From contig JAFMOC010000589.1 of the NCBI GenBank assembly GCA_019802505.1, positions 253,501-317,500 on the forward strand: a DNA stretch of 64,000 nt. Direction: 5' to 3'. The position numbers and the translations under genes are program-made. This document shows positions 1-23,400 of this stretch, piece after piece. Source of the DNA: Corydoras sp. C115 (lineage: Eukaryota; Chordata; Actinopteri; Siluriformes; Callichthyidae). The notes beneath the pieces are model-generated. The model worked only from the letters and a program-made list of their open reading frames with translations, was not told the origin of the DNA and did no database searches. How positions within the stretch are numbered: the first letter of the stretch is position 1; the number at the start of each line of letters is the position of its first letter.

Positions 1-75
1 AGATGGGGATTCGAACCGGGAATCCCTAGCGCTGAGAGGCGAACGTGCTAACCAATAAGCCACCGTGCCGCCCAT
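1..75 (-). repeat. SINE-A head, cut by window start
   Basis: SINE-A is the dominant family: about 340 bp, head with box A-like TGGCTTAGTGGTTAGCA and box B GGTTCGAATCC, a conserved core GGTTTCCTCCCACAGTCCA, and a tail GATAATGAATGAATGAA or GATAATGGATGGATGG. It looks tRNA-derived and LINE-mobilised (target duplications of 7-18 bp). It may belong to the Mermaid-like piscine SINEs, from memory only. Confidence 0.9.
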
Positions 76-663
76 CCTGTATACAGGTGACCATATATAA
101 CAAATATGGTAGTGTATAAATCAAAAGTGCACTCTGTTAAATGTATTTAACTTATTGCTCCACCATGTAACAGAATGCTCATATGTATGACGGACATTCT
201 TAAGTCCTTCAGCAGTGCACACACTGCATACAGGATGCTGGTTGACTATCCTTATTTTTGCAATGACTTTCAGGCGTTTACTCTCCAGCAGTTCTGTTGT
301 GTTTAATCTATTCACACAATCACATCATCACTGCGGATATAATACCAGCTCTGCTGGGGTGTTGAATTGTGATGATTAACAAACTAGAAAAACATGCAAA
401 TAAACAGACGAACTAGTCTGTGATTGTACAACTTTAACCCTGTATGGAAAATAAAATTTATAAAATATCAACCAAGGACAAACATGTACCTAACGGAGTG
501 GACAATAAGAATATGTTGCCTAATAAATAAACCCATGTTTTAAAGAGAAAATTTGGGACAATGTGACTTTTTTATGGCATTGTTTAATTTTACATGTTGA
601 ATGCAAGTGCTATTTAACCTCGTGTGTTTACATGTTACATGCAACATATCAGAATGATGTTAC

Positions 664-825
664 ATTTGATCATTATGCACTTTTATCCACAAGTACGATG
701 ACAGTGTCACCCCTGGAGCAATTGGGGTTAAAGGCCTTGCTCAAGGGCCCACACCGGTAACTTCAGTGGACTTTGCATTTGAACCCCATCCTTCATATTG
801 ATAGCCCCACAACTTACCCCGAGAT
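664..825 (-). repeat. SINE-B, old diverged copy
   Basis: Reverse of the SINE-B body (ctggagcaattggggtta, ttgctcaagggccca, ggtaacttcagtgga); heavily mutated. Confidence 0.6.
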
Positions 826-1048
826 ACCACAGACTGGATGTTCATTTCCACAAAACTGGGGATGCTGTAATTAGATAATAAAAGTCCTTTATTTTTGAGT
901 TTCAAAAAAACGTCTCATTTTCACCCAGAACTACGGATCACTTCTGCCAGATCCCAACGCCAGACTATACCCTACTGCACGACTGTCCACTTTAATTGTT
1001 CTTTGCTGCAAAGTCTTTACTTCGAGCAGTTAAAACTCCCAATTATCA

Positions 1049-1388
1049 TTCATTCATTAATTCATTATCTTCCGCTTTATCCTATGTTAGGGTCGCGGTG
1101 GGGTTCCCCATGCCCATCCAGGGGAGAACGTTTCAGGCGCTGGGCAGATACACTCAGGACAGGACGCCAACCTATCGCTGGGCACACACTCACTCACACA
1201 GACACTCTATATGGGCCAATTTGGAGAACTCAATTGACTTGATCCATGTTTTTGGACCGTGGGAGGAAACCGGAGAACCCGGAGGAAACCCATGCAAACA
1301 TAGGGAGAACATGGAAACTCCACCCAGATGGGGATTCGAACCGGGAATCCCTAGTGCTGAGAGGAGAACGTGCTAACCACTATGTCGG
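1049..1388 (-). repeat. SINE-A
   Basis: Near-complete reverse copy; the head end is degraded to actatgtcggc. Followed almost directly by another copy. Confidence 0.9.
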
Positions 1389-1399
1389 CAACTCCCAAT

Positions 1400-1740
1400 T
1401 ATTCATTCATTCATTATCTTCCGCTTTATCCTATGTTAGGGTTGCGGTGGGGTTCCCCATGCCCATCCAGGGGAGAATGTCTCGGGCGCGGGGCAGATAC
1501 ACCCAGGACAGGGCGCCAATCCATCGCTGGGTACACACTCAAACACACTCTATATGGGGCAATTTAGAGAACTCAATTAACTTGATCCATGTTTTTGGAC
1601 TGTGGGAGCAAACCGGAGAACCCGGAGGAAACCCACGCGGACACGGGGAGAACATGGAAACTCCACCCAGATGGGGATTCGAACCGGGAATCCCTAGCGC
1701 TGAGAGGAGAACGTGCTAACCACTAAGCCACCGTGCCGCC
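1400..1740 (-). repeat. SINE-A
   Basis: Complete reverse copy; CAACTCCCAATTA flanks both sides (1388 and 1740), giving a target duplication. Confidence 0.92.
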
Positions 1741-1859
1741 CAACTCCCAATTAGTGTTAATAAAAAAAATAATAAAAAAAAAATAAAGTGCTTAATATAT
1801 CGATTGTGCTGCTTCAAGTATACAAGTAGATATGATTCAAATGACAAATGATTCATTCA

Positions 1860-2229
1860 TACATTGGTGTAGCCACATTGCATTTATTTCTGAGATTTTA
1901 CACTGATAGCTTAAGAAAAATATTATACGGGTTAAACCCATTCGACACGCACCTCCTGTAAATGGAGGCGGTCGGTTTAAAGGTAGCACTTCCTCATCTG
2001 GAACCTCCTCTACAGAAGCCTGTGGTGAAGTCGCGCAGACTACATACAGACATTTTCAGAAGACGCAAGGCGTGGAACCCACAGCTGGCTTACAGAGTTA
2101 ACGTGGAGGTAGTTAGTCAGATAGAAGGCTAGGCCAGATGGCTTCTCAGTGGGGCAGTTGGAACTGGCGTTATCAGGACTGTTGAGATTGGTCAGTATAT
2201 TGTTGGCAGTTGGGGACAGAAGGCATTTT
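1860..2229 (-). other. pa2g4: pa2g4 3' UTR (inferred)
   Basis: Follows the stop codon with no repeat inside. An AATAAA on the minus strand at 1888-1883 is the likely polyadenylation signal, giving a 3' UTR of about 350-370 bases. The cleavage site itself is inferred. Confidence 0.55.
1883..1888 (-). promoter_or_regulatory. candidate pa2g4 polyadenylation signal
   Basis: AATAAA read on the minus strand, about 345 bases after the stop codon; it is the first canonical hexamer I find downstream. Confidence 0.5.
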
Positions 2230-15253
<13,024 letters not shown>

Positions 15254-15420
15254 TTTGTTGCGGCGGACAGACAGACGAACAGGCGCAACTTTTCCCTCGC
15301 AGTGGAACCACGCTCTGCGCCGTCTTCATGACCAATATGTCCGCGCTCTATGTGCGCTTTCAAAATAAAAGTCTATCGAGTGGCCCCTCAGAGCCTGCCA
15401 TCTGCCATAAACGCTTTACT
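15254..15420 (-). promoter_or_regulatory. pa2g4 5' UTR and proximal promoter region
   Basis: About 165 bases between the ATG and the first upstream SINE, GC-richer than the surroundings and with several CpG. Together with 14780-15165 it looks like the only CpG-dense stretch in the window. No TATA box at a plausible distance is evident. The transcription start is not identified. Confidence 0.45.
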
Positions 15421-15684
15421 CCATCCATTCATCCATTATCTTCTACCTTATCCTCTATTAGGGTTCCACATGCTCAGGGGAGAACGTTTCACTATATGGG
15501 GCAATTTGGAGAATTCATTTGACCTTGAGCCATGTTTTTGGACTGTGGGGGGAAACCGGAGATCCCGGAAGAAACCCATGTGGACACAGGGAGAACATGG
15601 AAACTCCACCCAGATGGGGATTCGAACCGGGAATCCCTAGTGCTGAGAGGAGAACATGCTAACCACTAAGCTACTGTGCCGCCC
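15421..15684 (-). repeat. SINE-A, internally deleted
   Basis: Begins about 165 bp upstream of the pa2g4 ATG; lacks the cagcgccc to cacacactc segment. Confidence 0.88.
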
Positions 15685-15714
15685 GCAATCTGCCATAATT
15701 AGGGTAACAGGGAG

Positions 15715-15985
15715 GGTTCCACATGCCCAGGGGAGAACGTTTCGGGCGCTGGGCAGATACACCCAGGACAGGGCGCCAATCTATCACTGGGCACACACTC
15801 ACTCACACAGACACACTCTATATGGGGCAATTTGTTTTTGGATTGTGGAAGGAAACCGGAGAACCCGGAGGAAACCCACGTGGACACGGGGCGAACATGG
15901 AAACTCCACGCAGATTGGGATTCGAACCGGGAATCCCTAGTGCTGAGAGGAGAACATACTAACCACTAAGCCACCGTGCCACCCT
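15715..15985 (-). repeat. SINE-A, tail missing
   Basis: Second copy upstream of pa2g4; also lacks gaactcaattgacttgatcc. Confidence 0.86.
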
Positions 15986-16017
15986 AATTGCTTTACTACT
16001 ATTAAGTAATTCAGATT

Positions 16018-16271
16018 AGTGTCCGCGTGGGTTTCCTCCGGTTTCCTCCCACAGTCCAAAAACATGGATCAAGTCAATTGAGTTCTCCAAATTGCCCCAT
16101 ATAGAGTGTGTCTGTGTGAGTGAGTGTGTGCCCAGCGATGGATTGGCGCCCTGTCCTGGGTCTATCTGCCCAGCGCCCGAAACGTTCTCCCCTGGATGGG
16201 CATGGGGAACCCCGCCGCGACCCTAATAGAGGATAAAGCGGGAGATAATGAATGAATGAATGAATGAATGA
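16018..16271 (+). repeat. SINE-A, head missing
   Basis: Third copy upstream of pa2g4; starts at gtgtccgcgtgggtttcc. Confidence 0.88.
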
Positions 16272-16470
16272 TAATCATCTAATAATGTAATCAAGAAACA
16301 AAACAATATTTTACAATGGTTTTTATTATGAATTATAAAAGGTTTTAGCATTAGTGATGGCTGCATGGACACTGGAAGACAAACACAAAACAGTAGTACA
16401 TCACTAACGCCATGACAGTATTATATTTATTTGGGTATATACTCTGTTGCGATGACATTATATATGTATA

Positions 16471-17381
16471 TACACCGCCTGGCCAAAAAAGGTCACTGTT
16501 TGAACTTAACCAAGAAGACAGGTTAGAACCTCCTATGGGAAAATCACTGCAGGGGTGATTATGATTCAGCCACAACAAGTTCTTTAACCCTAACTGATGC
16601 AGGGAGTGGCTTCATGTGTTAAACAACCATTTTAAAAGACACATCAGGTCGTGGAAAAGATGTTAATCTGTTTCAGATGAGCAAATTGTGAAACAGTGGT
16701 TCAGGGAACATGAGACATAATTTACACACATGGATTGACCACCACAGTCCAGACCTAAACCCCATTAAGAATCTTTGGGATGTGCTGGAGAAGACTTTGT
16801 GCAGTGGTCCAGATCCATGTGTGCAAATTATATCTCATGCTCCCTGAACCACTGTTTCACAATTTGATCGTCTGGAAAAGATGTTAATTTACACACATGG
16901 ATTGACCACCACAGTCCAGACCTAAACCCCATTAAGAATCTTTGGGATGTGGTCCACTTTGTGGGGACGTTTTGCAGTGGTCCAGATCCATGTGTGCAAA
17001 TTATATCTCATGCTCCCTCAACCACTGTCTCACAATTTGATCGTCTGGAAAAGATGTTAATCTGTTTCAGATGATCAAATTGTGAAACAGTGGTTCAGGG
17101 AGCATGAGACAATTTTCCCACATGGATCGACCACCACAGTCCAGACCTAAACCCCGTTAAGAATCTTTGGGATGTGCTGGAGAAGACGTTGTGCAGTGGT
17201 CCAGATCCCCATCATCAGTACAAGATCTTGGCGGAAAATAATTGCAGCTCTGGACAGAAATAATTATTGTGACTGCAGAAGCTTGTGGAAACGACGTCAC
17301 AGTGAATGTGTGCTGTAATCCAATCTAAAAGCGGCACAATGAAATATCAGAGTGTGTGACCTTTTGACCAGTCAGGGTATA
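16471..17381 (+). mobile_element. degenerate Tc1/mariner relic with internal duplications
   Basis: Ends carry matching inverted repeats (left CTGGCCAAAAAAGGTCAC, right complement CTGGTCAAAAGGTCAC). Inside, a remnant of the transposase DDE region (SPDLNP-like, from cagtccagacctaaacccc) occurs three times at about 16740, 16907 and 17135, interleaved with forward and inverted copies of another segment. No open frame of useful length. Confidence 0.75.
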
Positions 17382-17390
17382 TATGTACAT

Positions 17391-17883
17391 CATGATCCTA
17401 TGGTCACACCGATATTGTTAGCTTGATAATGTAGGAACTTGGTTTATACATTTAAAGAAACATTTGTGTAGAAAAGATTTTACAGGTTTTTGTCAGACAA
17501 ATAGATTCACGAAATTGCACCACAGCGTATACAGTTTCTTCATAATCAATGTAAGAGGTAGCACTTCATAAATACTGATTAATATTGACGATCCCTTAGT
17601 TCCTGTAAATTTAACATTATGTCTTCAGTGCATCCAATTAAAAGCCAAACAGTCCACAAATCTGCTCTATCCTTCGTCTGCCATTGTCCGAAAGTTGTAA
17701 TCTAGCATCCAACAACTAAGAAGTGATCTCTAATGTAATACCTAAGTAGCGATATAATCCAGATTATATCAAAATAAATGCTGATTAAAGTCGAAGGTTA
17801 GTATTTGCATCTTAAAATTTTGTACTCCTGTTAAGCAAGAGGGGAAAAACAAGCCTAACTTCCAGATTATTGAGTTCTCTTAC
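17391..17883. other. intergenic stretch without recognised feature
   Basis: AT-rich, no repeat I recognise and no coding signal. Confidence 0.5.
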
Positions 17884-18172
17884 TGGGTGGAGTTTCCATG
17901 TTCTCCCCGTGTCCGCGTGGGTTTCCTCCGGGTTCTCCGGTTTCCTCCCACAGTCCAAAAACATGGATCAAGTCAATTGAGTTCTACAAATTGCCCCATA
18001 CAGAGTGTGTCTGTGTGAGTGAGTGTGTGACCAGCGATAGATTGGCGCATTGTCCTCCTTGGTGTATCTGCTCAGCGCCCGAAACGTTCTCACCTGGTTG
18101 GGCATGGGGAACCCCCCCCCCCCCCAGCGACCCTAATATAGGATAAAGTGGAAGATAATGGATGGATGGATG
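17884..18172 (+). repeat. SINE-A, head missing
   Basis: Starts at ctgggtggagtttcc; contains a C14 run at 18112. Confidence 0.9.
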
Positions 18173-18281
18173 TAATCTTTGTTTGTCTTTGGCAGATGGG
18201 TTCAGAGCCATGTGCATGTAGGCATCATTAAAGAAAGATGCTGAATGCCCACCCATCTCCCTTTTTTACCCCTCATCTCTC

Positions 18282-18487
18282 TTACATTTACATTGGGTCA
18301 TTTATTGGACGCTTTTATCCAAAGCGACTTACAAGGTGAGCACAGGGTTAATCACAACATCCCTGAAGCAATGAGGGTTAAGGGTCTAACTTAAGGACCC
18401 ACATTGGTAACTTCAGTGGACCTGGGATTTGAATCCCCAACCTTCAGATTGATAGCCCAACGCCCTAACCACTGAGCTACCATGCCA
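18282..18487 (-). repeat. SINE-B, full copy
   Basis: Reverse orientation, between erbb3 and pa2g4; both the tail (acatttacattgggtcattt) and head ends are present. Confidence 0.88.
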
Positions 18488-18756
18488 CTGTTAAAAGTTT
18501 AGGCAGTTCACTTCAAACCATTCTATACTTTGACATACATTTAAAATGCAGACTTATAACAGAGACCTTGAAAGACATTATAGCTCAAAACATAGTACAA
18601 AACATGGTACAGTTCATATCTGTACAGTATATACACAAACCTAAAACTAACCTCCACCTTTAGTTACGGAAGTTTGTTTACACGAAAAAAAAAAAAGATA
18701 CATAGTCAGTGTAACCACATTTCATTTCACATATGAGTTAACATAATTAAATGTTA

Positions 18757-19678
18757 TTTATTTTGCTTTGATTGATTGGTGCTTGGGTTGTTTGTGAGTG
18801 GCTCCCTCTTCTGGACATTGTGAGTTGCAAACTCAGTTTCAAAGTTGTTTTTTTTCATGTTTATATATGTATTTACGGCGGCAAGGTGGCTTAGTGGTTA
18901 GCATGTTCTCCTCTCAGCACTAAGGATTCCCCGTGTCCTCCCTGTGTCCACGTGGGTTTCCTCCGGGTTCTCCGGTTTCCTCCCACAGTCCAAACATGGA
19001 TCAAATCAATTTAATTCTCCCAAATTGCCCCATATACTGTACAGTGTGTCTGTGTGTATGAGTGTGCCCAGTGATAGATTGGCGCCCTGTCCTGGGTGTA
19101 TCTGCCCAGCGCCTGAAAAGTTCTCCCCTGGATGGGCATGGGGAACCCCCCCGTGACCCTAATAGAGGATAAAGTGGAAGATAATGGATGGATGGATATA
19201 TATATATATTTACATGTAGACACAGATTGGAATGCTTTGCAGAAATAATCATTAATATTTTTTCCTATAATTAAAAATTTTAGGGAAATTCTTTAGTAAA
19301 GTGGTTTGAAATATGTTGTATTCCTGAGTAACGTCTGCATTTTTTTTTTCAATGCAAGTTAGTTGTTTAGTTCATTATTACAAGAGACCCACATTAACAC
19401 ACAGGTATCCACATTTAAACCGTTTTGATGCAGCAGTATAACACTTTCTTAAGATCTAATGACTATTTACTGACATAAATGCTTTAAAAGTCATATTTTC
19501 TGGTCGTTACTTCAACAACATTAATAAACCAACTGCATATTTCCACAGCCGTTCTTCAGTTGTCCTTAAAAACCTAGGTTATGCTTTTCCTGAAGCTGGA
19601 TTCATCTGCATGAACACACACCATGCCTCCAATTTACAACAAAGCTGCCATAGTTTGTTACTTCAGAACCGAGTTTCA
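18757..19678 (-). other. erbb3: probable erbb3 3' UTR
   Basis: Non-coding sequence after the erbb3 stop. The nearest canonical minus-strand AATAAA I find is at 18762-18757, past a SINE-A at 18878-19198. If that signal is used, the SINE is part of the mRNA. A weaker nearer signal is possible. Confidence 0.3.
18878..19198 (+). repeat. SINE-A
   Basis: Antisense to erbb3, probably within its 3' UTR; box B region deleted. Confidence 0.88.
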
Positions 19679-20442
19679 CTACGTGCACAGGGCATCCGGT
19701 TTGTGGAACAGTCTGCTGTGCCAGTAGTCGGGGTTGTCAAAAGATGTGTTGCTGTTCTTTTCATCTTCTCCAGCACAGACGCCCCGAAAAGCCCTAACCT
19801 CTGCCATTCTGCCGTTGGCCGGAAAGTTCTGGTACTCCACCCGAGGGCCGGTTGTATGAATCCACCCACATGCACTCATGTCCTCATATTCATCAGGCTC
19901 AATGGTGACGTCTGTGTCTGCATCCTGTTTACTGTTGGGACTCTTCGTTACTGTAGCTAGTTCAGAAGGGTCCGGGAGACGGTTCTCTTCTCTGGGCTCA
20001 TCGGTGCTTTCTTTCAACCCCGTAGAGCTGATCTGTGCATGTTCTATATTCGGATCCTCCCCTAAGTCCATGTAGTCAGCCTCAGCTACAGACTTCTGTT
20101 GCTCAGGAGCTGATGCTGCATCAGCAATGCTTTCTGAAGACCCACCTTCAGACATTACCTCATTGTCGTGGCTTAGATCAGATTTGCTGTTGCATTGCAC
20201 TACAGTTTGTGTTTGGGTAGATTCATGTGCTGAGAGGCAGCTACTGCTGCTTACTGGATCAGTACAAGATGGCAAGATGGGCGGGTGAGTCAAGGGGTCA
20301 TTACTGTCTGTTGGGAGGTGAGTGGCAGGCTGTTTACTCATCAGCTCGTACTCTTCTGAGGGATTTGTGAACGATGATAGGGAAACTATGTGGCTCCTGC
20401 CGTTCCTAGAAGCTCTGCTTGCTCTTGAACCACAGTGAGAAA
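19679..20442 (-). CDS. erbb3: erbb3 exon 28 (C-terminal tail and stop)
   Basis: Residues 1115-1368 and the stop. Tyrosine motifs: YELM (1146), YMDL (1238), YEDM (1300), YQNF (1318, Grb2-type YXN) and NPDYW (1354, Shc-type NPXY). Ends FDNPDYWHSRLFHKPDALCT. Rich in Ser, Thr, Asp and Glu. Confidence 0.95.
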
Positions 20443-23400
20443 CTAAAGTATAAATGGAAATAAAAAAAAAATATATATATTAATTTTATATTATCGAAGC
20501 AAATCAGTAACAGCATAGTCTTTCCAAGCAAAACAAGCCGTCACCTCTATCTGGGACACTTTTAGGAAGCACGTATCCGTCAGGGTCTTCATCAGCCGCC
20601 TCTATTCCTGGTGATAGTGGATCTGAGGTCACAGAAACGCAGTTGGACATGTACGCACTGTCCCCCCGACTGTATCCTCGCCGCAAGCTGCCCGTCTGAG
20701 ATATCATGTCACCGATTTCCATGTCCAACAACGTACCCCGGCCCTCCGAGCTCTCTGATGTGGTTCTCGCAGAACCTAGACGACTTCTCTGGGGCCTCAT
20801 CTGCAATGTTGACAAGACATTCACTTGACATTATGTATTATTCCATTCATTCATTCGTTCATTATCTCCCGCTTTATCTTCTATTAGGGTCGCGGTGGGG
20901 TTCCACATGCCCATCCAGGGGAGAACGTCTCGGGCGCTAGGCAGATAGACCCAGGACGGGGCGCCAATCCATCGCTGGGCAATGTATTATTTCATTTCCA
21001 TTTTAAAGTAGGCCAAACGGTGGCTTAGTGGTTAGCACATCTGCCTCTCAGCGCTGGGGATCCAGGTTCGAATCCCGATCATGGTGCAGCGTTCATGTTC
21101 TCCCCATGTCGGTGATGGTTTTTATGGGTTCTCTGCTTTTCTACAACAGTTGGCTTATCTAAACTCCCCCTATAGAGTGTGTTTGTGTGAGTGAGTGTGT
21201 GCCCAGCGATAGATTGGCGCCCTGTCCTGGGTGTATCTGCCCAGTGTCTCTCCCCTGGGTGGACATGGTACACCCCCCTCCCCCAGACCCTAGTCCAAAG
21301 TATAAAGTGTTGAGACACAGTCTTCTTATCCATCCATCCATCCATTATCTTCCGCTTTATCCTATACTAGTTTCGCGGTTGGGTTCCCCATGCCCATCCA
21401 GGGGAGAACGTTTCGGGCTGGGCAGATACACCCAGGACAGGACGCCAATCTATCGCTGGGCACACACTCACTCACACAAACACTCTCTATATGGGGCAAT
21501 TTGGAGAACTCAATTGAGTGTATCCATGTTTTTGGACTGTGGGAGGAAACCAGAGAACCCGGAGGAAACCCACACGGACACGGGGAGAACATGGAAACTC
21601 CACCCAGATTGGGATTCGAACCGGGAATCACTAGCGCTGAGAGGAGAACATGCTAACCACTAAGCCACCGTGTCGCCCTGACAGTCTTCCTACAATTTAT
21701 TTTAAAAAACACATTTGAGCTTGGAGGCACGGTGGTTTAGTGGTTAGCATGTTCGCCGGATTCCCGGTTCGAATCCCAATCTGGGTGGAGTTTCCATGTT
21801 CTCCCCGTGTCCGCGTGGGTTTCCTCCGGGTTCTCCGGATTCCTCCCACAGTCCAAAAACATGGATCAAGTCAATTGAATTCTCCAAAATTGCCCCATAT
21901 AGAGTGTGTATGTGTGCGTGAGTGTGTGCCCAGCGATAGATTGGCGCCCTGTCCTGGGTGTATCTGCCCAGCGCCCGAAATATTCTCCCCTGGATGGGCA
22001 TGGGGAATCCCACCGCGACCCTACTAGATGATAAAGCGGAAGATAATGGATGGATGGACATTTGAGCTTTTGCCTACTTACTCAGCAAAAGCTGTAACAG
22101 GTTAATTATTAGTAATTAGCTGTGTTCCCCATTTGCAGTCAGTGTTTCATCAAAGAACAAGATTTTGAAGCTGTATTTACTTAAGGAGCATCACAGAATA
22201 TTACATAGGCTGCTTTATACGAAATATGTATGGTGTAGTAGCTAACCTGTCGAAAGTCATCCCCGTTACTCGGGGTCATATGAAGGTATCCCACAGGTAT
22301 GGACTGACCTGAGGCACTCTGCAGGAAGAAGAAAGAATGATTCTCCAAAACATGACAGTATAACCTACAAAAGGCCATTACAATAATAACGTATTACAAT
22401 AATAACGTATAAATAATGTCTCACTCTGTAAGAGCCTATCCTTAATCTGCTTTTCGACGGTGAAAGCGGCGGAGTAGTGAAGCCATCGTCCAACGCCTCA
22501 TCGTCTTCACTTTCACGGTTTCCTTCTGTGAGCATGGGTTCTCGAGAACAGCTTTCTTCAGCTGTGAGGCCATTTGAATCTCTCTGTATTGAGGAAACAC
22601 ATGTTATCAGTGCTTATATTTTTGTGAATTAAGACTTCTGATGACCGCATAGAATGTTTACCTTGACCACAAGGAAGCGAGGAGGATCCCTCGCCATTCT
22701 GGTAAACTCGTTAGCCAACTCTTTAAAGGTTGGTCTAATGTTCTCATCTATCATCCAACCTGAAAAAAGAAAGAGAATGCAATAAGGCAATGGGAACACT
22801 ATAGAAGGATGCAAACTCCACGCCTCCACGCCACATGGTTCCATGCCTTGTATTCAATGTAACCCACTGTATACACATTTGGTGATTTATTGGACGCTTT
22901 TATCCAAAGCGACTTACAAGGTGAGCACAGGGTTAATCACAACATCCCTGGAGCAATGAGGGTTAAGGGTCTTGCTCAAAGACCCACATTGGTAACTTCA
23001 GTGGACCTGGGATTTGAACCCCCAACCTTCAGATTGATAACCCAACACCCTAACCACTGAGCTACCACTCTCTATACCACTGTTTCCTTCTCTATATGCT
23101 AGAACTTGATAGCTTCTTTAATGTTGTGTCATTTCACTTATTTGTGAGTCCAAGTTACAGTTTAACACATTTATTTATTTAGGCTTGTGGTTAAGGAACC
23201 AGCCTTGCGTCCTGAATGTCCCCTTTTTGATTCCCGGTCCCAACAATTACTATGGCTGAAATGCCACCTAACCCCAGTTGCTCTCCAGGGGCCATGTACA
23301 GGGCTGCTCATTGCACCAGGCACATGTGCTCACTTCACTCAGTGTGTGTATGTGTTTCACTGCATGGATGGGTGAAATGTGGAGGACAAATTATCTATAT

